This document shows positions 34,700-45,876 of a DNA stretch of 64,000 bases, one piece after another; positions within the stretch are counted from its first letter, which is position 1, and the number at the start of each line of letters is the position of its first letter. This DNA is from Alitta virens. Lineage: Eukaryota > Annelida > Polychaeta > Phyllodocida > Nereididae. The translations under genes were made by a program, and so were the position numbers. Below the pieces are notes generated by a model, which saw nothing but the letters and a program-made list of their open reading frames with translations, was not told the DNA's origin and did not search any database. Location: assembly GCA_932294295.1 (NCBI GenBank), contig OW028580.1:9763374-9827373 (forward strand), written 5' to 3'.

Positions 34700-37410
34700 T
34701 TTTTGGTTTGTTGTTCACACCTTTTTTTGGTTTGTTGTTCACACCTTTTTTTGGTTTGTTGTTCACACCTTTTTTTGGTTTGTTGTTCACACCTTTTTTT
34801 GGTTTGTTGTTCACACCTTTTTCTGGTTTGTTGTTCACACCTTTTTTTGGTTTGTTGTTCACACCTTTTTCTGGTTTGTTGTTCACACCTTTTTCTGGTT
34901 TGTTGTTCACACCTTTTTCTGGTTTGTTGTTCACACCTTTTTCTGGTTTGTTGTTCACACCTTTTTTTGGTTTGTTGTTCACAGCTTTTTTTGGTTTGTT
35001 GTTCACAGCTTTTTTTGGTTTGTTGTTCACAGCTTTTTTTGGTTTGTTGTTCACACCTTTTTTTGGTTTGTTGTTCACACCTTTTTTGGGTTTGTTGTTC
35101 ACACCCTTTTTTGGTTTGTTGTTCACACCTTTGTTTGTTTGTTGTTCACACTTTGTTTGTTTGTTGTTCACACTTTGTTTGTTGTTCACACTTTGTTTGT
35201 CTGTTGTTCACACATTTTTTGGTTTGTTGTTCACACTTTTTTTGGTTTGTTGTTCACACTTTTTTTGTTTGTTGTTCACACTTTTTTTGTTTGTTGTTCA
35301 CACTTTGTTTGTTTGTTGTTCACACTTTTTTTGTTTGTTGTTCACACTTTGTTTGTTGTTCACACTTTGTTTGTCTGTTGTTCACACATTTTTTGGTTTG
35401 TTGTTCACACCTTTTTTTGGTTTGTTGTTCACACCTTTTTTTGGTTTGTTGTTCACACCTTTTTTTGGTTTGTTGTTCACAGCTTTTTTTGGTTTGTTGT
35501 TCACAGCTTTTTTTGGTTTGTTGTTCACAGCTTTTTTTGGTTTGTTGTTCACAGCTTTTTTTGGTTTGTTGTTCACAGCTTTTTTTTGTTTGTTGTTCAC
35601 ACTTTGTTTGTTTGTTGTTCACACTTTTTTTGTTTGTTGTTCGCACTTTGTTTGTTGTTCACACTTTGTTTGTCTGTTGTTCACACATTTTTTGGTTTGT
35701 TGTTCACACCTTTTTTTGGTTTGTTGTTCACACCTTTTTTTGGTTTGTTGTTCACACCTTTTTCTGGTTTGTTGTTCACACCTTTTTCTGGTTTGTTGTT
35801 CACACCTTTTTCTGGTTTGTTGTTCACACCTTTTTCTGGTTTGTTGTTCACACCTTTTTCTGGTTTGTTGTTCACACCTTTTTCTGGTTTGTTGTTCACA
35901 CCTTTTTCTGGTTTGTTGTTCACACCTTTTTCTGGTTTGTTGTTCACACCTTTTTCTGGTTTGTTGTTCACACCTTTTTCTGGTTTGTTATTCACCTTTT
36001 TCTGGTTTGTTGTTCACACCTTTTTCTGGTTTGTTGTTCACACCTTTTTCTGGTTTGTTGTTCACACCTTTTTCTGGTTTGTTGTTCACACCTTTTTCTG
36101 GTTTGTTGTTCACACCTTTTTCTGGTTTGTTATTCACCTTTTTCTGGTTTGTTGTTCACACCTTTTTCTGGTTTGTTGTTCACACCTTTTTCTGGTTTGT
36201 TGTTCACACCTTTTTCTGGTTTGTTGTTCACACCTTTTTTTGGTTTGTTGTTCACAGCTTTTTTTGGTTTGTTGTTCACAGCTTTTTTTGGTTTGTTGTT
36301 CACAGCTTTTTTTGGTTTGTTGTTCACACCTTTTTTTGGTTTGTTGTTCACACCTTTTTTGGGTTTGTTGTTCACACCCTTTTTTGGTTTGTTGTTCACA
36401 CCTTTGTTTGTTTGTTGTTCACACTTTGTTTGTTTGTTGTTCACACTTTGTTTGTTGTTCACACTTTGTTTGTCTGTTGTTCACACATTTTTTGGTTTGT
36501 TGTTCACACTTTTTTTGGTTTGTTGTTCACACTTTTTTTGTTTGTTGTTCACACTTTTTTTGTTTGTTGTTCACACTTTGTTTGTTTGTTGTTCACACTT
36601 TTTTTGTTTGTTGTTCACACTTTGTTTGTTGTTCACACTTTGTTTGTCTGTTGTTCACACATTTTTTGGTTTGTTGTTCACACCTTTTTTTGGTTTGTTG
36701 TTCACACCTTTTTTTGGTTTGTTGTTCACACCTTTTTTTGGTTTGTTGTTCACAGCTTTTTTTGGTTTGTTGTTCACAGCTTTTTTTGGTTTGTTGTTCA
36801 CAGCTTTTTTTGGTTTGTTGTTCACAGCTTTTTTTGGTTTGTTGTTCACAGCTTTTTTTTGTTTGTTGTTCACACTTTGTTTGTTTGTTGTTCACACTTT
36901 TTTTGTTTGTTGTTCACACTTTGTTTGTTGTTCACACTTTGTTTGTCTGTTGTTCACACATTTTTTGGTTTGTTGTTCACACCTTTTTTTGGTTTGTTGT
37001 TCACACCTTTTTTTGGTTTGTTGTTCACAGCTTTTTCTGGTTTGTTGTTCACACCTTTTTCTGGTTTGTTGTTCACACCTTTTTCTGGTTTGTTGTTCAC
37101 ACCTTTTTCTGGTTTGTTGTTCACACCTTTTTCTGGTTTGTTGTTCACACCTTTTTCTGGTTTGTTGTTCACACCTTTTTCTGGTTTGTTATTCACCTTT
37201 TTCTGGTTTGTTGTTCACACCTTTTTCTGGTTTGTTGTTCACACCTTTTTCTGGTTTGTTGTTCACACCTTTTTTTGGTTTGTTGTTCACAGCTTTTTTT
37301 GGTTTGTTGTTCACACCTTTTTTTGGTTTGTTGTTCACACCTTTTTTTGGTTTGTTGTTCACACCTTTTTTTGGTTTGTTGTTCACACCTTTTTTTGGTT
37401 TGTTGTTCAC
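34700..37410. repeat. Type B-rich segment with a 1,273-bp tandem duplication
   Basis: About 34,970-35,650 recurs at about 36,243-36,923 with an offset of 1,273 bp. The copies share three CACAGC units, then the pair CACCTTTTTTGGG and CACCCTTTTTT, then CACCTTTGTTTG, a short A island, and five CACAGC units ending in the 8-T variant CAGCTTTTTTTTG. Between the copies lies a long run of C-type units with short TTATTCACC units near 35,990 and 36,130. Near 35,642 the first copy has GTTCGCAC, a rare CpG, where the second has GTTCACAC. Confidence 0.85.
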
Positions 37411-38399
37411 ACTTTTTTTGTTTGTTGTTCACACTATTTTTGTTTGTTGTTCACACTTTGTTTGTTGTTCACACTTTGTTTGTTTGTTGTTCACACTTTT
37501 TTTGTTTGTTGTTCACACTTTGTTTGTTTGTTGTTCACACTTTTTTTGTTTATTGTTCACACTTTTTTTGTTTGTTGTTCACACTTTTTTTGTTTGTTGT
37601 TCACAATTTTTTTGGTTAGTTGTTCATACTTTTTTTGTTGTTCACACTTTGTTTGTTTGTTGTTCACACTTTGTTTGTTTGTTGTTCACACTTTTTTTGT
37701 TGTTCACACTTTGTTTGTCTGTTGTTCATACATTTTTTGGTTTGTTGTTCACACTTTTTTTGGTTTGTTGTTCACACTTTTTTTGTTTGTTGTTCACACT
37801 TTTTTTGTTTGTTGTTCACACTTTGTTTGTTTGTTGTTCACACTTTTTTTGTTTGTTGTTCACACTTTGTTTGTTGTTCACACTTTGTTTGTCTGTTGTT
37901 CACACATTTTTTGGTTTGTTGTTCACACTTTTTTTGGTTTGTTGTTCACACTTTTTTTGGTTAGTTGTTCACACTTTTTTTGTTGTTCACACTTTGTTTG
38001 TTTGTTGTTCACACTTTGTTTGTTGTTCACACTTTGTTTGTCTGTTGTTCACACATTTTTTGGTTTGTTGTTCACACCTTTTTTTGGTTTGTTGTTCACA
38101 CCTTTTTCTGGTTTTTTGTTCACACCTTTTTTTGGTTTGTTGTTCACAGCTTTTTTTGGTTTGTTGTTCACACCTTTTTTTGGTTTGTTGTTCACACCTT
38201 TTTTTGGTTTGTTGTTCACACCTTTTTTTGGTTTGTTGTTCACACCTTTTTTTGGTTTGTTGTTCACACTTTTTTTGTTTGTTGTTCACACTATTTTTGT
38301 TTGTTGTTCACACTTTGTTTGTTGTTCACACTTTGTTTGTTTGTTGTTCACACTTTTTTTGTTTGTTGTTCACACTTTGTTTGTTTGTTGTTCACACTT
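37411..38399. repeat. Type A module, copy of the 33.2-kb module
   Basis: TAG markers ending at 37,619 and 37,964, with the next at 38,476, repeat the 345/512 spacing and match 33,229-34,085 with an offset of 4,390-4,391 bp. The B island at about 38,050-38,265 includes GGTTTTTTGTTCAC near 38,110 and one CACAGC unit, as in the other copies of this module. A TTCACAATTTT variant just before the first marker, near 37,604, is private to this copy. Confidence 0.8.
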
Positions 38400-41155
38400 T
38401 TTTTGTTTATTGTTCACACTTTTTTTGTTTGTTGTTCACACTTTTTTTGTTTGTTGTTCACACTTTTTTTGGTTAGTTGTTCACACTTTTTTTGTTGTTC
38501 ACACTTTGTTTGTTTGTTGTTCACACTTTGTTTCTTTGTTGTTCACACTTTGTTTGTTGTTCACACTTTGTTTGTCTGTTGTTCATACATTATTTGGTTT
38601 GTTGTTCACACTTTTTTTGGTTTGTTGTTCACACTTTTTTTGTTTGTTGTTCACACTTTTTTTGTTTGTTGTTCACACTTTGTTTGTTTGTTGTTCACAC
38701 TTTTTTTGTTTGTTGTTCACACTTTGTTTGTTGTTCACACTTTGTTTGTCTGTTGTTCACACATTTTTTGGTTTGTTGTTCACACTTTTTTTGGTTTGTT
38801 GTTCACACTTTTTTTGGTTAGTTGTTCACACTTTTTTTGTTGTTCACACTTTGTTTGTTGTTCACACTTTGTTTGTTGTTCACACTTTGTTTGTCTGTTG
38901 TTCACACAATTTTTGGTTTGTTGTTCACACCTTTTTTTGGTTTGTTGTTCACACCTTTTTCTGGTTTTTTGTTCACACCTTTTTTTGGTTTGTTGTTCAC
39001 ACCTTTTTTTGGTTTGTTGTTCACACCTTTTTTTGGTTTGTTGTTCACACCTTTTTTTGGTTTGTTGTTCACACTTTTTTTGTTTGTTGTTCACACTTTT
39101 TTTGGTTAGTTGTTCACACTTTTTTTGTTGTTCACACTTTGTTTGTTTGTTGTTCACACTTTGTTTCTTTGTTGTTCACACTTTGTTTGTTGTTCACACT
39201 TTGTTTGTCTGTTGTTCATACATTTTTTGGTTTGTTGTTCACACTTTTTTTGGTTTGTTGTTCACACTTTTTTTGTTTGTTGTTCACACTTTTTTTGTTT
39301 GTTGTTCACACTTTGTTTGTTTGTTGTTCACACTTTTTTTGTTTGTTGTTCACACTTTGTTTGTTGTTCACACTTTGTTTGTCTGTTGTTCACACATTTT
39401 TTGGTTTGTTGTTCACACTTTTTTTGGTTTGTTGTTCACACTTTTTTTGGTTAGTTGTTCACACTTTTTTTGTTGTTCACACTTTGTTTGTTTGTTGTTC
39501 ACACTTTGTTTGTTGTTCACACTTTGTTTGTCTGTTGTTCACACATTTTTTGGTTTGTTGTTCACACCTTTTTTTGGTTTGTTGTTCACACCTTTTTCTG
39601 GTTTGTTGTTCACACCTTTTTTTGGTTTGTTGTTCACACCTTTTTCTGGTTTGTTGTTCACACCTTTTTCTGGTTTGTTGTTCACACCTTTTTCTGGTTT
39701 GTTGTTCACACCTTTTTCTGGTTTGTTGTTCACACCTTTTTTTGGTTTGTTGTTCACACCTTTTTTTGGTTTGTTGTTCACACCTTTTTTTGGTTTGTTG
39801 TTCACACCTTTTTTTGGTTTGTTGTTCACACCTTTTTGGGTTTGTTGTTCACACCCTTTTTTGGTTTGTTGTTCACACCTTTTTTGGTTTGTTGTTCACA
39901 CTTTTTTTGGTTTGTTGTTCACACTTTTTTTGGTTTGTTGTTCACACCTTTTTTTGGTTTGTTGTTCACACCTTTTTTTGGTTTGTTGTTCACACCTTTT
40001 TCTGGTTTGTTGTTCACACCTTTTTTTGGTTTGTTGTTCACACCTTTTTCTGGTTTGTTGTTCACACCTTTTTCTGGTTTGTTGTTCACACCTTTTTCTG
40101 GTTTGTTGTTCACACCTTTTTCTGGTTTGTTGTTCACACCTTTTTCTGGTTTGTTGTTCACACCTTTTTCTGGTTTGTTGTTCACACCTTTTTCTGGTTT
40201 GTTATTCACACCTTTTTCTGGTTTGTTGTTCACACCTTTTTCTGGTTTGTTGTTCACACCTTTTTCTGGTTTGTTGTTCACACCTTTTTCTGGTTTGTTG
40301 TTCACAGCTTTTTTTGGTTTGTTGTTCACACCTTTTTTTGGTTTGTTGTTCACACCTTTTTTTGGTTTGTTGTTCACACCTTTTTTTGGTTTGTTGTTCA
40401 CACCTTTTTTTGGTTTGTTGTTCACACCTTTTTTTGGTTTGTTGTTCACACCTTTTTTTGGTTTGTTGTTCACACCTTTTTTTGGTTTGTTGTTCACACT
40501 TTTTTTGGTTTGTAGTTCACACCTTTTTTGGTTTGTTGTTCACACCTTTTTTTGGTTTTTTGTTCACACCTTTTTTTGGTTTGTTGTTCACACCTTTTTC
40601 TGGTTTGTTGTTCACACCTTTTTTTGGTTTGTTGTTCACACCTTTTTCTGGTTTGTTGTTCACACCTTTTTCTGGTTTGTTGTTCACACCTTTTTCTGGT
40701 TTGTTGTTCACACCTTTTTCTGGTTTGTTGTTCACACCTTTTTCTGGTTTGTTGTTCACACCTTTTTCTGGTTTGTTGTTCACACCTTTTTCTGGTTTGT
40801 TGTTCACACCTTTTTCTGGTTTGTTATTCACCTTTTTCTGGTTTGTTGTTCACACCTTTTTCTGGTTTGTTGTTCACACCTTTTTCTGGTTTGTTGTTCA
40901 CACCTTTTTTTGGTTTGTTGTTCACAGCTTTTTTTGGTTTGTTGTTCACACCTTTTTTTGGTTTGTTGTTCACACCTTTTTTTGGTTTGTTGTTCACACC
41001 TTTTTTTGGTTTGTTGTTCACACCTTTTTTTGGTTTGTTGTTCACACTTTTTTTGTTTGTTGTTCACACTATTTTTGTTTGTTGTTCACACTTTGTTTGT
41101 TGTTCACACTTTGTTTGTTTGTTGTTCACACTTTTTTTGTTTGTTGTTCACACTT
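38400..41155. repeat. 2,756-bp tandem duplication, copy 1
   Basis: The block matches the next one at an offset of exactly 2,756 bp. Shared landmarks include TAG markers ending 38,476, 38,821, 39,109 and 39,454 (spacings 345/288/345), TACATTATTTGG near 38,587, CACACAATTTTTGG near 38,903, and the rare unit GGTTTGTAGTTCAC near 40,507. It holds about 1.15 kb of type A followed by about 1.5 kb of type B. The left end is uncertain because the partner lacks one 22-bp unit there. Confidence 0.9.
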
Positions 41156-43908
41156 TTTTTGTTTATTGTTCACACTTTTTTTGTTTGTTGTTCACACTTT
41201 TTTTGTTTGTTGTTCACACTTTTTTTGGTTAGTTGTTCACACTTTTTTTGTTGTTCACACTTTGTTTGTTTGTTGTTCACACTTTGTTTCTTTGTTGTTC
41301 ACACTTTGTTTGTTGTTCACACTTTGTTTGTCTGTTGTTCATACATTATTTGGTTTGTTGTTCACACTTTTTTTGGTTTGTTGTTCACACTTTTTTTGTT
41401 TGTTGTTCACACTTTTTTTGTTTGTTGTTCACACTTTGTTTGTTTGTTGTTCACACTTTTTTTGTTTGTTGTTCACACTTTGTTTGTTGTTCACACTTTG
41501 TTTGTCTGTTGTTCACACATTTTTTGGTTTGTTGTTCACACTTTTTTTGGTTTGTTGTTCACACTTTTTTTGGTTAGTTGTTCACACTTTTTTTGTTGTT
41601 CACACTTTGTTTGTTGTTCACACTTTGTTTGTTGTTCACACTTTGTTTGTCTGTTGTTCACACAATTTTTGGTTTGTTGTTCACACCTTTTTTTGGTTTG
41701 TTGTTCACACCTTTTTCTGGTTTTTTGTTCACACCTTTTTTTGGTTTGTTGTTCACACCTTTTTTTGGTTTGTTGTTCACACCTTTTTTTGGTTTGTTGT
41801 TCACACCTTTTTTTGGTTTGTTGTTCACACTTTTTTTGTTTGTTGTTCACACTTTTTTTGGTTAGTTGTTCACACTTTTTTTGTTGTTCACACTTTGTTT
41901 GTTTGTTGTTCACACTTTGTTTCTTTGTTGTTCACACTTTGTTTGTTGTTCACACTTTGTTTGTCTGTTGTTCATACATTTTTTGGTTTGTTGTTCACAC
42001 TTTTTTTGGTTTGTTGTTCACACTTTTTTTGTTTGTTGTTCACACTTTTTTTGTTTGTTGTTCACACTTTGTTTGTTTGTTGTTCACACTTTTTTTGTTT
42101 GTTGTTCACACTTTGTTTGTTGTTCACACTTTGTTTGTCTGTTGTTCACACATTTTTTGGTTTGTTGTTCACACTTTTTTTGGTTTGTTGTTCACACTTT
42201 TTTTGGTTAGTTGTTCACACTTTTTTTGTTGTTCACACTTTGTTTGTTTGTTGTTCACACTTTGTTTGTTGTTCACACTTTGTTTGTCTGTTGTTCACAC
42301 ATTTTTTGGTTTGTTGTTCACACCTTTTTTTGGTTTGTTGTTCACACCTTTTTCTGGTTTGTTGTTCACACCTTTTTTTGGTTTGTTGTTCACACCTTTT
42401 TCTGGTTTGTTGTTCACACCTTTTTCTGGTTTGTTGTTCACACCTTTTTCTGGTTTGTTGTTCACACCTTTTTCTGGTTTGTTGTTCACACCTTTTTTTG
42501 GTTTGTTGTTCACACCTTTTTTTGGTTTGTTGTTCACACCTTTTTTTGGTTTGTTGTTCACACCTTTTTTTGGTTTGTTGTTCACACCTTTTTGGGTTTG
42601 TTGTTCACACCCTTTTTTGGTTTGTTGTTCACACCTTTTTTGGTTTGTTGTTCACACTTTTTTTGGTTTGTTGTTCACACTTTTTTTGGTTTGTTGTTCA
42701 CACCTTTTTTTGGTTTGTTGTTCACACCTTTTTTTGGTTTGTTGTTCACACCTTTTTCTGGTTTGTTGTTCACACCTTTTTTTGGTTTGTTGTTCACACC
42801 TTTTTCTGGTTTGTTGTTCACACCTTTTTCTGGTTTGTTGTTCACACTTTTTTCTGGTTTGTTGTTCACACCTTTTTCTGGTTTGTTGTTCACACCTTTT
42901 TCTGGTTTGTTGTTCACACCTTTTTCTGGTTTGTTGTTCACACCTTTTTCTGGTTTGTTATTCACACCTTTTTCTGGTTTGTTGTTCACACCTTTTTCTG
43001 GTTTGTTGTTCACACCTTTTTCTGGTTTGTTGTTCACACCTTTTTCTGGTTTGTTGTTCACAGCTTTTTTTGGTTTGTTGTTCACACCTTTTTTTGGTTT
43101 GTTGTTCACACCTTTTTTTGGTTTGTTGTTCACACCTTTTTTTGGTTTGTTGTTCACACCTTTTTTTGGTTTGTTGTTCACACCTTTTTTTGGTTTGTTG
43201 TTCACACCTTTTTTTGGTTTGTTGTTCACACCTTTTTTTGGTTTGTTGTTCACACTTTTTTTGGTTTGTAGTTCACACCTTTTTTGGTTTGTTGTTCACA
43301 CCTTTTTTTGGTTTTTTGTTCACACCTTTTTTTGGTTTGTTGTTCACACCTTTTTCTGGTTTGTTGTTCACACCTTTTTTTGGTTTGTTGTTCACACCTT
43401 TTTCTGGTTTGTTGTTCACACCTTTTTCTGGTTTGTTGTTCACACCTTTTTCTGGTTTGTTGTTCACACCTTTTTCTGGTTTGTTGTTCACACCTTTTTC
43501 TGGTTTGTTGTTCACACCTTTTTCTGGTTTGTTGTTCACACCTTTTTCTGGTTTGTTGTTCACACCTTTTTCTGGTTTGTTATTCACCTTTTTCTGGTTT
43601 GTTGTTCACACCTTTTTCTGGTTTGTTGTTCACACCTTTTTCTGGTTTGTTGTTCACACCTTTTTTTGGTTTGTTGTTCACAGCTTTTTTTGGTTTGTTG
43701 TTCACACCTTTTTTTGGTTTGTTGTTCACACCTTTTTTTGGTTTGTTGTTCACACCTTTTTTTGGTTTGTTGTTCACACCTTTTTTTGGTTTGTTGTTCA
43801 CACTTTTTTTGTTTGTTGTTCACACTATTTTTGTTTGTTGTTCACACTTTGTTTGTTGTTCACACTTTGTTTGTTTGTTGTTCACACTTTTTTTGTTTGT
43901 TGTTCACA
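41156..43908. repeat. 2,756-bp tandem duplication, copy 2
   Basis: The landmarks of copy 1 recur here: TAG markers ending 41,232, 41,577, 41,865 and 42,210, and GGTTTGTAGTTCAC near 43,263. The one difference I noted is CACACTTTTTTCTGG near 42,845, where copy 1 has CACACCTTTTTCTGG. The match ends at about 43,908, where CACACTATTTTTG replaces CACACTTTTTTTG. Such similarity implies a very recent duplication or recent gene conversion. Confidence 0.9.
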
Positions 43909-45876
43909 CTATTTTTGTTTGTTGTTCACACTTTGTTTGTTGTTCACACTTTGTTTGTTTGTTGTTCACACTTTTTTTGTTTGTTGTTCACACTTTGTTT
44001 GTTTGTTGTTCACACTTTTTTTGTTTATTGTTCACACTTTTTTTGTCTGTTGTTCACACATTTTTTGGTTTGTTGTTCACACTTTTTTTGGTTTGTTGTT
44101 CACACTTTTTTTGGTTAGTTGTTCACACTTTTTTTGTTGTTCACACTTTGTTTGTTTGTTGTTCACACTTTGTTTGTTGTTCACACTTTGTTTGTCTGTT
44201 GTTCACACATTTTTTGGTTTGTTGTTCACACCTTTTTTTGGTTTGTTGTTCACACCTTTTTCTGGTTTGTTGTTCACACCTTTTTTTGGTTTGTTGTTCA
44301 CACCTTTTTCTGGTTTGTTGTTCACACCTTTTTCTGGTTTGTTGTTCACACCTTTTTCTGGTTTGTTGTTCACACCTTTTTCTGCTTGTTGTTCACACCT
44401 TTTTTTGGTTTGTTGTTCACACCTTTTTTTGGTTTGTTGTTCACACCTTTTTTTGGTTTGTTGTTCACACCTTTTTTTGGTTTGTTGTTCACACCTTTTT
44501 GGGTTTGTTGTTCACACCCTTTTTTGGTTTGTTGTTCACACCTTTTTCTGGTTTGTTGTTCACACCTTTTTCTGGTTTGTTGTTCACACCTTTTTCTGGT
44601 TTGTTGTTCACACCTTTTTCTGGTTTGTTATTCACACCTTTTTCTGGTTTGTTGTTCACACCTTTTTCTGGTTTGTTGTTCACACCTTTTTCTGGTTTGT
44701 TGTTCACACCTTTTTCTGGTTTGTTGTTCACAGCTTTTTTTGGTTTGTTGTTCACACCTTTTTTTGGTTTGTTGTTCACACCTTTTTTTGGTTTGTTGTT
44801 CACACCTTTTTTTGGTTTGTTGTTCACACCTTTTTTTGGTTTGTTGTTCACACCTTTTTTTGGTTTGTTGTTCACACCTTTTTTTGGTTTGTTGTTCACA
44901 CCTTTTTTTGGTTTGTTGTTCACACTTTTTTTGGTTTGTAGTTCACACCTTTTTTGGTTTGTTGTTCACACCTTTTTTTGGTTTTTTGTTCACACCTTTT
45001 TTTGGTTTGTTGTTCACACCTTTTTCTGGTTTGTTGTTCACACCTTTTTTTGGTTTGTTGTTCACACCTTTTTCTGGTTTGTTGTTCACACCTTTTTCTG
45101 GTTTGTTGTTCACACCTTTTTCTGGTTTGTTGTTCACACCTTTTTCTGGTTTGTTGTTCACACCTTTTTCTGGTTTGTTGTTCACACCTTTTTCTGGTTT
45201 GTTGTTCACACCTTTTTCTGGTTTGTTGTTCACACCTTTTTCTGGTTTGTTATTCACCTTTTTCTGGTTTGTTGTTCACACCTTTTTCTGGTTTGTTGTT
45301 CACACCTTTTTCTGGTTTGTTGTTCACACCTTTTTTTGGTTTGTTGTTCACAGCTTTTTTTGGTTTGTTGTTCACACCTTTTTTTGGTTTGTTGTTCACA
45401 CCTTTTTTTGGTTTGTTGTTCACACCTTTTTTTGGTTTGTTGTTCACACCTTTTTTTGGTTTGTTGTTCACACTTTTTTTGTTTGTTGTTCACACTATTT
45501 TTGTTTGTTGTTCACACTTTGTTTGTTGTTCACACTTTGTTTGTTTGTTGTTCACACTTTTTTTGTTTGTTGTTCACACTTTGTTTGTTTGTTGTTCACA
45601 CTTTTTTTGTTTATTGTTCACACTTTTTTTGTTTGTTGTTCACACTTTTTTTGTTTGTTGTTCACACTATTTTTGTTTGTTGTTCACACTTTGTTTGTTG
45701 TTCACACTTTGTTTGTTTGTTGTTCACACTTTTTTTGTTTGTTGTTCACACTTTGTTTGTTTGTTGTTCACACTTTTTTTGTTTATTGTTCACACTTTTT
45801 TTGTCTGTTGTTCACACATTTTTTGGTTTGTTGTTCACACTTTTTTTGGTTTGTTGTTCACACTTTTTTTGGTTAG
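43909..45876. repeat. Shortened copy of the A+B module
   Basis: Landmarks of the preceding block recur at an offset of 1,670 bp: the GGTTTGTAGTTCAC unit near 44,933 and the short TTATTCACC unit near 45,253. The type B stretch is shorter because about 1.1 kb of the preceding module is missing near 44,520. TAG markers end at 44,118 and 45,876. The variant TTTTTCTGCTTGTTG near 44,382, one base short, is shared with 46,141, linking this module to the start of the 8.1-kb repeat. Confidence 0.75.

Noticed and set aside
39919..40497. Minus-strand open frame of 192 codons with the 8-residue repeat NNKPEKGV/NNKPKKGV, resembling a repetitive surface protein
   Set aside because: It exists only where uninterrupted 24-bp units keep the phase. 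Any 22- or 23-bp unit shifts into a TGA-containing frame. Unit differences (E/K, G/A) are nonsynonymous and follow the DNA-level repeat types. There is no signal peptide or non-repetitive domain.
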